Shown here one piece after another: positions 50,601 to 61,954 of a stretch of DNA of 64,000 nucleotides. The stretch is taken from positions 20,022,637 through 20,086,636 of the forward strand of contig OZ020515.1 in NCBI GenBank assembly GCA_963971425.1, in the 5' to 3' direction. The stretch comes from Bryoerythrophyllum caledonicum (Eukaryota; Streptophyta; Bryopsida; Pottiales; Pottiaceae). The position numbers and the translations under genes were made by a program. Below the pieces are notes generated by a model. The model was not told the origin of the DNA. It was given only the letters and a program-made list of their open reading frames with translations, and did no database searches. The number at the start of each line of letters is the position of its first letter. Position 1 is the first letter of the stretch.

Positions 50601-52230
50601 TTGACCACAAGTAGATTGGAAATGATATTGCACACCTCCACAATATAGAAAAACCACAACAAGCAACACATTGGGCAAGACTTGCGGCCAAAAATGACCC
50701 AAATTCTACCTCTACTCTTATTATCTCACCAGATTATAATTGGTACCAAAACTTCAACCCACATTTAGGCCATTCCCAGACTCTCACATCATTGCACTAT
50801 TAGAGGGAGACTTGGAACCATATAAAGAACCCACTTTACCACCCGAACTACTAAATAAACCTAGGCTCAAACCATCTACTATACAAATACTATGCATACA
50901 CTATCAAAACAATAATATTAGTACTTCGGAACAATATGTCACACTTACCTCCATAACAAATAACCTCAACATACATTGACTATATACAAAAATAGCTCCA
51001 CCTACACTTCCCCAAACTCCGGTGAACCGTAACAAAAAATGGTCCCAACTTAGATATGCAAACATAGAACGACACCACTACACCACTCCTCCCCACACAT
51101 TGTCACCATATCTCCTTAAAATTCGTCCCCGCATATAGTTACTACACATATGGTTCCTTCAAAGAACCAATAGAAGTCAACCTAGGCCATTGGCATAGAG
51201 AAAAAGTTGGATATGGCATATACAACTCAATCAAAGAAATAAAATTTTCCAAAAGACTTCATGGACTCAGAATATCCTCAGAGCAGAAATGATAGCCCTC
51301 TATAAAACCCTCCTAATTATCACTGCACAATACGCTAATGAACCTACGCACATCTTTACAGATTGAATAAACACATTATATCTATTAAACACCCAAATAA
51401 CACACCCTACTCTCCACAATAGCCACCATGACCAAGCCATATTAGCATATATGGTTCAAATGCTACAAAATTGTACACAAATTGCAACCCTCCATAAAGT
51501 TAGAGCACATGTCAATATAGGAGGGAACGAACAAGCGGATAAACTAGCTAAAGAAGGACTAGGTAAATCCCATAGAAATGCCAAACACCTGCATAAAAAT
51601 GCCCATGCTACTCCATACTACTTCTAAAGAGAAAGTTGGTCTTCTATTGAAGACACCCCAAACAATTATCAATGGCCCCATACAATTTTTGGATAAATAT
51701 CTCAAAAAACAAGATTTGATCAACAACCTCAGTATAATCTCAAAAAGGTTCCCTAGCATAGACAAATGGACCGGTAACAACAACATTGATAGCAAACTTT
51801 CTACAAACTTTTGGAAAAATCCCACAATTACAGGCTCACAAAAACATGCTTTATCAAATTCCGTAGTGGACAATATATGGGAAATGCCCATAAACAACTC
51901 TTCTTTGGGATAGAACAATTTCCATTCGTAACATGCCCAATATGCACTTCCACGGACTCGGACACATGGCTACACGTACTCCTTAAATGCCAAAACCATC
52001 ACATACACTCTCTAATTGACAAAAGGCACATTAAAGCAATATGGAAAATTTGAAAACTAATATTATCCTTAAATAAATGAGAGCGATCAATACTTATGAA
52101 GGCCAGAACCTTCAACAACAAACCACAAGAAATCAAAGTCCCTCCATGGCTACTTCCATGCACATGTGGAACCCAAAGATGTCACTGTAATGCCAAATTT
52201 TAACATGACTTACTATGCATCAAAGGACTA

Positions 52231-52543
52231 CACAAACATTGCATTAAGTGTAGTCACACAAATAGTGTAATTACCCTACTACACTATTTGCGAACAAGTT
52301 CACAATTAGTGTTAGCTGCGGCAAGCTTTTTCATGCACTATTAGTGATTTTATTCACTGCAGCAAGCTTTTTCATACACTAATTGTGCACAAGTAAAAAA
52401 AAAACACCCATTTTTACTGCCATTCACATATAGTGTAATGTTTCACATTTAGTGTAATGTTGTGTCATTACACTAATTGTAATTCTTACATTTAGTGTAA
52501 GGGTTCGTATTTAGTGTAGACGACACTAAATGCGATGTTTAGT
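52231..52543. mobile_element. TACAC/GTGTA MITE inserted in LINE copy 3
   Basis: 313 bp with about 26-bp imperfect terminal inverted repeats (left CACAAACATTGCATTAAGTG; reverse complement of the right end CACTAAACATCGCATTTAGTG minus its last base or so) and many internal TTTAGTGTA or TACACTAA words in both orientations. It is flanked by TA (52229-52230 and 52544-52545). Removing it and one TA restores codons GGA CTA CCA TAT AAA GAT CCC, collinear with copy 1. No coding capacity. Tc1/mariner-like TA target use is inferred. Confidence 0.85.
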
Positions 52544-53183
52544 GTACCATATAAAGATCCCCCACGGGACCACATAAACACAAACCTTACTATCCAATTT
52601 ATCAAATTCAAATATTGTAATGACAGATTTTTCCTTGAAGCAATCAAAAATAAAATTAATTAATACCAACCACTTATTAATGACATCGCAACCTTTGGAT
52701 GGAAAGTTAACCCCCTTATTATCATTGTTGCTAGAGCTAAAGCTACTACCTTCATCCCCTCAATGAAAAGTCTCAAAAAAATATTTAACATCCACATTAA
52801 TCCAATTAAAAAGACAATTACAAAAATCAACACCATTGCTATCCAATATGCAATGTCCGTACTTCTACACAAACGAAAACTTAAAAATAACCGACCTCTC
52901 TCAGAATTAAATGATACTCTTTAAAACCTATCAAATAACACACTTTTAATCTTTGATGATCATCTTTTTGGAATTAAGCATTGTGGCTTTGGTCGGTCCT
53001 AGGCTAATAACTATTGGTTACTATTTACAACTTACTGGTGTTTTGGTCACATAGTATCTACCCTTGAGATGGGGAGTAGTTCCATACTACTAAACCTATG
53101 TCCGGTGGACATGGATTTAATGGTGGAATGAGCAGATACTTTATTCACTCCGTCCCCCTTCAGAGACCGGAGTTCTTCTTCTT

Positions 53184-54133
53184 GATTGCAAAATATAAAC
53201 TTCACAACATTTTGTTTAAATTTTGTAATTTCCAATCATTAATTTCTTTGTGCAATTGTCAAAATATGTAAGAACCACATTCCTTGATTGAAAAAACACA
53301 TGTAATAATAATGTATAATCTTACGATGATCAATTATTTTTAACAAAAAATAAAAGTGTTTCTTCTTATTTGTCAAGGCAATGCAAATGCAAAATCATGT
53401 GATAAGTGAGCAAAACATTGGGGAATTGATACTATGAACCGTTGTTCAAAAGGTACTAGGATAACACTTGCTTGTGAAAAGTTAAAACATACGAGTTGAA
53501 GTACTTTTAAATTTTCATCTATATTTATAAGGAATCCCAATTGTCATTTTTGCATCATAAGCGCTATGATTGCCACCAATACTTTTCTTGAGAAGAAAAC
53601 TATTATTGAGCTTGCATATCTGTAAGAGAGCTTGAACTAAACATCCGATTGTTAAAACAATCGACGTGTAAAACAATCAATTGTTTGAAGATTGTGTAGA
53701 CAAAGATCTATTGTCAAATTCATAAAATACACTAAAAAACAATGAATATTTATAAAAAACAATTTCACATTCTATGTAGTATTTCTTACACCTGGTGAAT
53801 GATACTCGTCTAAGATAAAATCAGATTACGACTTTAAGAGACCCTTCAATGTATTGTGAATGTTGCTTTTTCACATCACATACCAAACTTCCATTTAAAT
53901 TTGCATGAAGTTAGGAACATCTTCATACACAATCAAGTAAACAAAATATGAACATTTTTTAGTAATAATGCATGAATGTTTATTTTACGTACTGTATGTC
54001 AATGTGAAACTATCAAAATAGTGCATATTTATACCTCTTCTCTTTGAAGTATTAAAGTCTTGCATGATTGGATTGATTGGTAATGTAACGCATTTCACTA
54101 CCTACATGTCATTGAATGTGTCATGTTCAATGC
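53184..54133. other. AT-rich intergenic DNA
   Basis: No coding frame, repeat family or RNA gene is recognized. Confidence 0.55.
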
Positions 54134-54137
54134 TCTA

Positions 54138-54251
54138 ACACTCCCCGGACATCAGACACTTTGCTACGTAGTCGTGGAAGACTAGAGACCACCTTTCTTT
54201 ATCTTCGAGCGGTGGAGCCGGTTCTCGTGATATCATAAAGAGTACCCTCAG
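54138..54251 (-). pseudogene. STE20/SIK1-like kinase fragment 1
   Basis: The minus strand encodes LRVLFMISREPAPPLEDK followed by ERWSLVFHDYVAKCL, the conserved C-lobe segment (about subdomains X-XI) of plant STE20/MAP4K kinases such as Arabidopsis SIK1, then a few unrelated codons and TAG. It is open and well conserved. It may be an isolated exon or part of a rearranged pseudogene; neighbouring fragments of the same domain lie in other orientations. Confidence 0.75.
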
Positions 54252-54342
54252 GGTGAGAATCGCTGTCTGTAGCACTTCTAAGTGAAAATGCTTTCATCTT
54301 CTCCGCAATCACTGTCCGCTACATTTTATCACTTTCCCAAAC

Positions 54343-54534
54343 ATGTCTGTACAAAGCTGGCTACAAAAGAACCAAGACGTACTGCAAAGTTCATTAAGAA
54401 CTGCAAAGGGACTCCCTCACCATTGCTCCCTCAAATTGAAAAGGCTAGGCGGATCAGAGCTGAAATGGCTGCCCAAGGTGCCGACTATGTTCATGAGCAA
54501 GGGACCGCGTCATCGGGTGGCCAGTACGCTTAGT
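54343..54534 (+). pseudogene. STE20/SIK1-like kinase fragment 2
   Basis: The plus strand encodes CTKLATKEPRRTAKFIKNCK, then LLPQIEKARRIRAEMAAQ and EQGTASSGGQYA before TAG. This resembles the kinase C-terminus of SIK1-type proteins just after the domain end (..CLTKEPRLRPTA.., ..KIEKSRQIRA..). It lies in the opposite orientation to fragment 1, although in an intact kinase it would directly follow it. Confidence 0.7.
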
Positions 54535-54617
54535 GGGAGAAAGGTCAGGCAGTGAAGATGCACGAAACAAGCACAGAGAGAGACGATGCTGGTTCGTGAT
54601 ACTGATGCAGGAAGTAC

Positions 54618-54793
54618 GGTAGGAGTATTGTGGAAGACTGGAGACCACCTTTCTATATCTGAAGTACTGAAGCTGGTTCTTGTGATATAATAAAGAGCAC
54701 CCTCATGGGATGTACGTTCGACTTAGGAGGCAGACCCTCCACCATTCCAATTGCCAAAACGCCGAGAGCCCACACATCCACCTCCAATGCGGA
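54618..54793 (-). pseudogene. STE20/SIK1-like kinase fragment 3
   Basis: The minus strand encodes EVDVWALGVLAIGMVEGLPP then KSNVHPMRVLFIISQEPA, the conserved subdomain IX-X region of STE20-type kinases. The region after it overlaps in content with fragment 1 but is shifted in frame (in-frame TAG). It is therefore a second, partly redundant and more decayed copy. Confidence 0.75.
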
Positions 54794-54939
54794 TTGTTTT
54801 GTTCAGCCTATTGCAATTCATGGGCTCAAAGAATTAAAAAAAATTGGTCCGCTTGGGAAAGTAAAGGCAGCAAATGCAACTTGGTCACTGAGTGTAGAAT
54901 GTGTCAGTAGAACACATTGAGTCACATACTACCAAACTA

Positions 54940-55146
54940 AACCAGCATCACCCCTGCGCTTGTTTCGTGCATCTTCACTGCCTGACCTTTCTCCCACTAA
55001 GCGTATTGGCCACCTGATGACGCGGTCCCTTGCTCCTGAACGTAGCCAGCAACTTGGGCACCCATTTCAGCTCTGATCGGCCTAGCCTTTTCATCTTGAG
55101 GGAGCATTGCTGAGGCAGTCCCTTTGCAGTTTTTTTAATGAACTTG
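54940..55146 (-). pseudogene. STE20/SIK1-like kinase fragment 4 (inverted-repeat arm)
   Basis: The minus strand encodes KFIKK.., then after a frameshift EKARPIRAEMGAQ and EQGTASSGGQYA with TAG, the inverted duplicate of fragment 2. Fragments 3 and 4 share one strand, but fragment 4 lies upstream of fragment 3 on that strand, the reverse of their order in a kinase. Confidence 0.7.
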
Positions 55147-55216
55147 TGACTAAGCAGCGCATTTGCAGTTTGCCTTCGTTCTTTCCATTTGAGGGAGCAT
55201 TGTTGAAGCACTCTTT

Positions 55217-55400
55217 TCCAAGCCTTAAGAGATCAGTGATTGCAGGAAGGACGATTGCCATTCTCTCCTATAACTGGAATATACAGCGATTCTGGTGCGT
55301 TTTCCAAGCCTTAAGACCGTGATTGCGGAGAAGGCGATTGCGATTCTCTCTTAGAAGTGCAGTGGAACAGGCAGCGTTTCTGGTACGTCTCCCAAGCCTA
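55217..55400. repeat. Diverged tandem duplication of about 85-90 bp
   Basis: TTTTCCAAGCCTTAAGA, GTGATTGC, CGATTGC, ATTCTCTC, CAG and TTCTGG blocks occur twice in a row, with a third start (TCTCCCAAGCCTAAAGAG). Function unknown. Confidence 0.7.
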
Positions 55401-55549
55401 AAGAGCATTCCTTTCACCTGCTCAGCCTTCAACTGCAAACTATGGATTTACCGCAGACCCCACCAGCCGACAGAGCCACCGTCAGGAAATATAATAAGAG
55501 AATAGAACCATCCATCGTGTAAGTAGCTGCACTATATGCACTTTTCTTT

Positions 55550-56715
55550 ACTCAGGTGGATGAAATGGGACGACTGGACCTGGGAATGCGACTCCAAGTT
55601 ATAACTGGTTTCGGAGAATCAGGTATGCTTTTTCCATATGCTATAGCTATATTCGTTATCCTAGCGGCTTGGGAACTCGTAAACACTTTCAAGATGCAAA
55701 TTCCAAGTGCACTTTGGGGTATTTAGCACCATTTAAGTAAACTTTCTAGTCTGTCGATGCAGTAGGACAGGTTTTATTTTATCAGAAGAGTAGTGAAAAG
55801 AAAATACATGATTGGTCAAAGAGAGACAGCACAAATGTGTCTGGTATGATATTCACTGCTTATTCATGTGGGTGTAATGGCCTCTGCAGCTCTTGTGGAG
55901 CTACAGTTCCCAGAGAACTTGTCTCTGTTGTGTTGGTGATGGAGTTCTAGATCAGAGTCTCAGGGCGAAGAGTAGAGTCTTTCGGCACCAAGGATTACGT
56001 GACTCCCTGTTCTTCACACCTAGAATATGCCAGATCGTCACACCTGCAGGTTTAAAGACGGAATCGAGCTCCAGCATCATAAACTTCAGCATCCAAAGCG
56101 CACTTTAGTAAGAAATAACGCGCATGGATCATCTTACAAAGAGGATCGACACAAGCTGGACGGTTGGACCTCTCTGCAGACACTAGTGTTGGAATATGAA
56201 CAGACATGAGACGAGAAGTGAACGAGTCGCGCTAGTGCGCACTAATTTATGACAGGACCGAGGTCCGAATATATTGAGGTCTGTACAGTCAGGATTACAG
56301 GATGAAAAAGGGAGTGACAGATGAACAAGTGAAGGTGTACGTCGGTCAGGAGCGCAGTATACTTCGACAATTACTAGAAATATGGGGTCTAAGCAACGTC
56401 AAAAGCAGACCCCCTCCTGTTGCTAAATGTAACTTTTTTTTTGATAAAAGTAACTTTTAAAATTCTAGTGGTGAGAATTTTTTCTGGACTTCCAACTTGG
56501 CTTGCTACTCATAAACATATGAAACACAATCCTTGCGATTTTACAACTCCAAGGAAGAGGTCATCAATCACTCACTTGGAAGTGGAAGTCTCAGCAAGAC
56601 GAGTTCACAAATACGAAACTCTGATACACAGAAGAAAAAAGAGTGCTGGTCAACATTCACAGCTCTTTCATCTTCTGAGTGTCAGGGTTTGGTGTTTGTG
56701 AACTCATCTTGCAGG
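55550..56715 (+). other. Possible exon remnants next to the kinase fragments
   Basis: Segments bounded by splice-like signals: TTTACTCAG/GTGGATG..ATCAG/GTATGC (about 55555-55622) and a frame ending ..SSECQGLVFVNSSCR at a TGCAG/GTGAG junction (about 56,530-56,715). I recognize no protein and cannot connect the pieces into a gene. They could be decayed exons of the kinase gene or of another gene. Confidence 0.3.
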
Positions 56716-59014
56716 TGAGTTATTGATCTATTTCTTGCAGTTGTGATTTAGTTGAAACGCAATTGTAGATGCAATTGTGTTTCGTGGTCATATGAGTACC
56801 AATCCAAGTTGGAAGTTCAGGAAGTATTCCACAGAGAAATCAAGCGTTCAGGTTTAAATCTGGTGCCATGCAATTATTGAGGTCCCATGCAGACGTGGAC
56901 ACCGTATGAGTTGTGAAGAGGATGAGTTTCAAGTTTGAACTCAAGAATGCTCAAGCTCTGCATTCCTTGCTTACAGTTTGATGCTCTCATCTTGAGAGTA
57001 TCAAGCTCCGAAGTTCATAATATTTTCTAAGTTTAGAGACAGTTCTATTATCACACTGACATGTCACTCCTCGAATTTAGTTTGCTAAATAAGGAAAGGA
57101 AATAATCAATACTAAATATGTATATTAAACCGCAATTGGAAATTTAAATGTTTGAATTGTGATTCTCAATATAATTGAATAGCATGAATCTTTTTATTGC
57201 ACCAAGCCACGATCGATGTGCTGTTTGTCTTACCATGCTATTTGTCTTACCATGCCAATAGATATCAAGTTAGAAATAAGATGGTACTATGGACTTTGGT
57301 TGGTATAAATTATTCCATCAACCATTTAATGTTGTGCAAATTTTCTCCAAAGTTTAGGTCATGGATTTTCTTCAATTTATTAAGGTCAAATATGAATACT
57401 AGGCACTTTATCTCCATGCTATCTCAATGTAATTGAATAACAAAAAAGAAAACAGGGGTATTGTAAGTACAATGTGGCATTAAAGAATTGTGGTATGAAG
57501 GTTGGTCAATTTGTGGCTATGAATAATGACAAAGAGAAAAGGAATTTGAACATTTATTTTGATGGGGATAAAATATGAATAGTGCAGAACGTTTCTTTCA
57601 ATTCATGAATCTTAATGAAAGTTATATAGTAATAGCTCAAACCAACAACAGTGACCATGTGGTTATAAAATGTGGTTAGATCATATGAAAATGATATTGG
57701 ACAAAACATTTTTTTTTTTATGAAGCATCAAATTTGGTGTATGTGGATATCACCATTGTATTATGGAATCCTTGTGCTATGAGTGAAACTTTTGTTATTG
57801 AAAAAACATTGTAAGATATTGGTTCCAAAACAATAAAATCTAATATTTTACAACAAAGTATACATCATTAAGAAACAATAAATGATGAATAACTTTAAAG
57901 TGGCCTATATTTTGGAAATCAATGCCAACATACCGTAGGTGGAAGGCAAGTTTGGCACCTTTGCGCCAAATAATTAATTAAAGTCCAAAAAGTTGGTTTG
58001 GCTTTCAAAATGAAATTTAAACAATTTTTGACAAGACCTTGAGTTTTTGCAAATCTAAGGTTGATTCCTATGATTGTAATCTATATTTTTAATTCTAAGA
58101 ACTTTGTATGAAGATGAAAATAGGTAGAGCTACCTGGAAAAATAAATGTCTTTAAGGTTGAACCTAAAGAGGTTATCTCATCTTCACTAATTTTGTCTTC
58201 ACTAATTTTGCCAAGGACATGAAACTCTAAAACTTTTCCTACACCACTGTATTAATTGTGAGATTTTTTATACAAGTAAAATAACATGATTTAATGTGAG
58301 ATTTTTCTACAGTTTCCTGAAGCATGCACATTTTTGTTAACAATTTGAATAGGGGGTGGTATAAGGAGATGGATTCAATAAAAGTAAAATGTGTTTTGGT
58401 AGTTTTTAACCTTCTTTCACTACACAATTCTATGAAATGCTTCACTTCTCTTCTACCTCATAACTCTTTTTTCAAGAAATTCAAGTTTGAATAAATCATA
58501 TAAAATATAGAACTTTTGTGATTCAAACACTATAATCTTCTAGTGCATGCAATTATATTTGGTATAATAGTTTCTATAGTAGTATAGATTTAGATCTTAC
58601 TATTTGTGATGGAAAAAAATAAATTTATTTTTCAACTCTACTCTTTGCAGTAGAGTAGGCATTTGATAAGGGTTTTGGGTGAGAAATAGTCAAGGATGTT
58701 TAAGGGTTAAGATCTTAGAAGTGGATATACAACTAGAGTTTGCATAGTGGACAGAGTTGCCTAGAACTAGACCTCTCTAACTTCTCCTAAATCTACACCG
58801 ACAAATTATGCCTATCATATCCTTTTCCTCCCAAAATTGCCACGCTTGACTTTCGATCAATAGATTCTAGGATACAATGCCAATATCAAGGCCAACACCT
58901 TGTGAACTCTAATAACTCATGACTTAAATACTAAAAATTGAGCATGTCTAAATTCTTGAAGAGGTGTTAGAATAAAAAAGATTCTCTACATTCTAAATAT
59001 GCATAAACCTCTTC
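56716..59014. other. AT-rich intergenic DNA, one possible old MITE
   Basis: No gene is seen. About 58,430-58,709 contains MITE-like words and a degraded right end (TTTAAGGGTTAA at 58,699), suggesting a further old TTAA-type copy whose left end is not recognized. Confidence 0.45.
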
Positions 59015-59938
59015 TTAACCCCTAAGGTACCAAGAGAGTTTTACACCAAAAACACTTCAAAATTAATGGATTCTATTGCAATGAATAAAGAAGGTAACAA
59101 AAACTTTGATTTTTAGTTCTGACCGTAGGATCTCAATAAAGGCTTATTAAGTAATACATGTACAAAATTTCATAAACTTTGACCGCACGGATTGAAAGAT
59201 TATAGTGTTTGAAGTCAAGCAAATGATTCATTTTCTTCCCTGCGTTTAGTGGATCAGCAGACTTTGACTTCACTTGGTGTCAAAAAATTTCACTACACAA
59301 GGTATAAATCTATTACCATCTTGTTAAGCATGATGTTAGCTCCTTTGCACACCAATTTTTAGAGGTAGAGACAGGGTGTAGCATATTCAAAACAAGTGTG
59401 CAAGGAGTGGAGGCTCGAAATTTGTTAATTTACACTTTAATTTTTTTTTAACTTAATATGTTTTCGATTGATAATCCGAATGGTTAATAAGAAGGTTTAC
59501 ATTACATATTGTTGTGGAAAAAATAAAAAGTGAAAAATATGAAGATCTCTAGGTTTTATGTGGAAAAGAAGAAGTTTTTTTGGTGAAAATGTTTGACTTG
59601 GGTTGGTATGCTATTTTTCACTAAAGACAAGAACTTTTTTTTGACAACATGAAGGGAAATAATGTTACTTGCAAGTACTGAAAATCTCACTTTCAATAGA
59701 GTGTCCTATCAAAAGTTTTTGGAGGTGCCCGAGGTGCCCGCCCTCCCCATTTAAAATTCAAAACCCTATAACTTTTTCATCAAATTTCCAATATAGGAAA
59801 AAATTGTTTTCCCAGTGAGCTCCTGGTAATGTCTTTCTATAGTGAAAATTCAAAGAAGAATGTTGGAAATTGACACCATAGGAACTTGACCGATTTTTCG
59901 AAAAGCCCTTTTTGGACACTTGGTCCTTTAGGGGTTAA
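59015..59938. mobile_element. TTAA-type MITE (copy F)
   Basis: 924 bp from TTAACCCCTAAGGTACCAAG to TTGGTCCTTTAGGGGTTAA, the best preserved member of the family. Both ends and the interior align with copies B and D read in reverse. No coding frame. TTAA flanks with CCCCTAA ends recall piggyBac-type insertion, but a TA-target element starting with A cannot be excluded. Confidence 0.85.
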
Positions 59939-60354
59939 TATACAAGTACAGTCATTTTCCCGATGAGTTATAGCCAAATCTAGCACTGGTGGATGGTGGT
60001 GGGAAGAATTTAGTGGAGGTCAAAAGTTAATGGTGGCTTTAGTAGAGGACTTGGTGACTTCAACACAATTTCATCTCCATCCATCCGCAGTCATTTTCTA
60101 AAATTGGTGTGTCATCAAGCAGCACATCATAAGGCTGCACATAATACATCTGTTTGTGCTGCAGGAGGTTTTTTATTGTACCAAACTTACTTAAATAAAA
60201 TCAACGTCAACAGCATGGTGCCTTCTGGCATGTAAGAATATGATCCCATGGCGTAGGCACATCCCCAGTAAAGCAGCAACATTGTCTGCCAATTTTGTGA
60301 TTTTATTCTGAGACACGTCAACATTGGTCACACTGCACCACTACACTGTTTATT

Positions 60355-61545
60355 CCATTTAGTGTACTAAATACTAAATGCGAACATGTACACTAATTGC
60401 GAACTACGCAATTAGTGTAGTGGCAGAATAATATATTAAATGCTAACTACTACACGATTTGGAGATTTCAATAAAGATTGGAATAATTTTTTTTCTACTC
60501 ATGGTCATTTAGTGTATCAAAAGTAGAAGAGAATCATTTGTACATTTGGAGTATCAAAAGTGAAGAAGAGAAAAAATAAAAACTTGTAGAGAAAAAATTG
60601 GAAAAAACCACAATTTGAAGAAAAGAACAATTTAGAAACACCAACATTGAGAGAAAACAACAGATTGGGAAGAAAATTTTGGAAAAAGAGAACATAGATA
60701 TGGAAGGAAAGTGAATTGCAATCCAATAAACAAATAAAATCATTTGCAAGAAAGAGGTTGAAAAATAAAAACAAAGGTTTGAAAAGAATGAGAATTTAAA
60801 AATAAATAAAACATTCGAAAAAGAGATCATTTGAAAAAGGAAAGATTTAGAAAACGATAACTATAAAAACGGAAAAAACTGGAGAAGAAAACATTTGAAA
60901 AAAAAAACATTTGGAAAAGAAACTTTTGAAAAAGTTATCTTTTGAAGAAGGAAATATTTGAAAAGAAAACATTTGAAATCATAACATATAGAAAACATAA
61001 TCAACTTTTTGATAAAGTAACAATTTGAAAAAGTAAGTTTTTTGATAAGTAAGTTTTTAAAGTTAACATTTGAAAAAGTAACCTTTTGTGAAAGTTACAT
61101 TTCAAAAAGTAACCATTTGAAAGGTAATTTTTGGAAAAGTTACTTTTTGAAACAATAACCTTCTGTAAAAGTAACCTTCTCATTCAATAACATGTTGAAA
61201 AAATATACATTTCAAAAAGTTACCTTTTGAAAAAAATACCATTTTGAAATAGTAAACATTAGAAAAAATAAGTCTTTTGAAATTATAAACTTTAGAGAAA
61301 GTAGACTTTCAAAAAATAAACATTTCGAAAGGAAGCATTTTATTCAATAAAGACATGGCGGCTAGTAGGTGGTTGATTGGGGGTATCCTTTTAGTTAATT
61401 TTATTTTGTGGCACAAGAAAGTTGATTGGGAGTATCTTGAATACCATGGACGGCTAACACTATTTGTCAACTTCTTTGCAATTAGTGTACTAGAGTAAGC
61501 ACACTATTTGTGTTAGTACACTAAATGCAATATTTAATATAGTTA
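60355..61545. mobile_element. A-rich repeat region bounded by TTTAGTGTA motifs
   Basis: Clusters of TTTAGTGTA, TACACTAA and ATTAGTGTA words at 60,355-60,520 and 61,480-61,540 enclose about 850 bp of A-rich degenerate repeats built on CATTTGAAAAAGTAAC. The terminal words match the TACAC/GTGTA MITE family, so this is probably a related, larger non-autonomous element. The precise ends are uncertain. Confidence 0.5.
60530..61345. repeat. Degenerate A-rich tandem repeat (about 20-bp period)
   Basis: Repeated variants of ACATTTGAAAAAG, AACCTTTTGAAAAAGTTAC and AAAAAGTAACC. Both TTTGAAAAA and its complement-like TTTTTGAAA occur. It is not coding. Confidence 0.75.
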
Positions 61546-61654
61546 AAACTTAGTTGAGATAAGAGCTAGCTAAGAGCATAAGTTGGTGGCATTATAACAT
61601 ATCAGAGGTATAACTTATGGGAGGGATGGTTGTATTCGACCCTGAGCTATGGTA

Positions 61655-61954
61655 CACTAAACATCGCATTTAGTGTCGTCTACACTAAATACGAACCCTT
61701 ACACTAAATGTAAGAATTACAGTTAGTGTGACGACACAACATTACACTAAATGTGGATCATTACACTAAATGTGAATGGCAGTAAAAATGGGTGTTTTTT
61801 TTTTTACTTGTGCACAATTAGTGTATGAAAAAGCTTGCCGCAGTGAATAAAATCACTATTAATGTATGAAAAAGCTTGCCACAACTAACACTAATTGTGA
61901 ACTTGTTTGCAAATAGTGTAGTAGGGTAATTACACTATTTGTGTGACTACACTA
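61655..61954. mobile_element. TACAC/GTGTA MITE, second copy
   Basis: Reverse complement of the copy at 52231-52543, nearly collinear (CACTAAACATCGCATTTAGTG, GAACCCTTACACTAAATG, AAAAAGCTTGCC, TAATTACACTATTTGTGTGA). Its right end lacks the outer inverted repeat seen in the other copy, so it is slightly truncated or diverged there. Confidence 0.85.

Larger units (their letters stand above)
46490..53183 (+). mobile_element. Old degenerate LINE (copy 3)
   Basis: Homologous to LINE copy 1 from about 12,460 to the 3' end, in the same orientation: RT (EGFRAERSTTRQLQ-like region at about 48,210), thumb, RNase H, zinc knuckle (CPICTSTDSD.., LLKCQN) and endonuclease-like end, then the hairpin 3' UTR and (TTC)3 (53173-53181). 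Many stops and shifts show long decay. Two MITEs interrupt it (46554-47669 and 52231-52543). The left limit is uncertain: homology left of the first MITE is only about 60 bp. No TSD was found. Confidence 0.88.
54387..55146. repeat. About 208-bp inverted repeat with 345-bp spacer
   Basis: The arm 54387-54594 is the reverse complement of 54940-55146 at about 90 percent by eye (shared CGCTTAGTGGGAGAAAGGTC and GTGAAGATGCACGAAACAAG). Both arms carry the kinase C-terminal fragment. The spacer holds another kinase fragment. A transcript would fold into a long hairpin. Confidence 0.88.

Noticed and set aside
52231-52543. Classical CACTA (En/Spm) element
   Set aside because: The ends begin CAC(T)A, but the flank that restores the empty site fits a 2-bp TA duplication rather than 3 bp, and no transposase or subterminal pattern of that superfamily is evident.
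54975-55211. A 78-codon minus-strand gene
   Set aside because: It is a shifted frame over a kinase fragment in an inverted repeat; the kinase-like residues occur in another frame.
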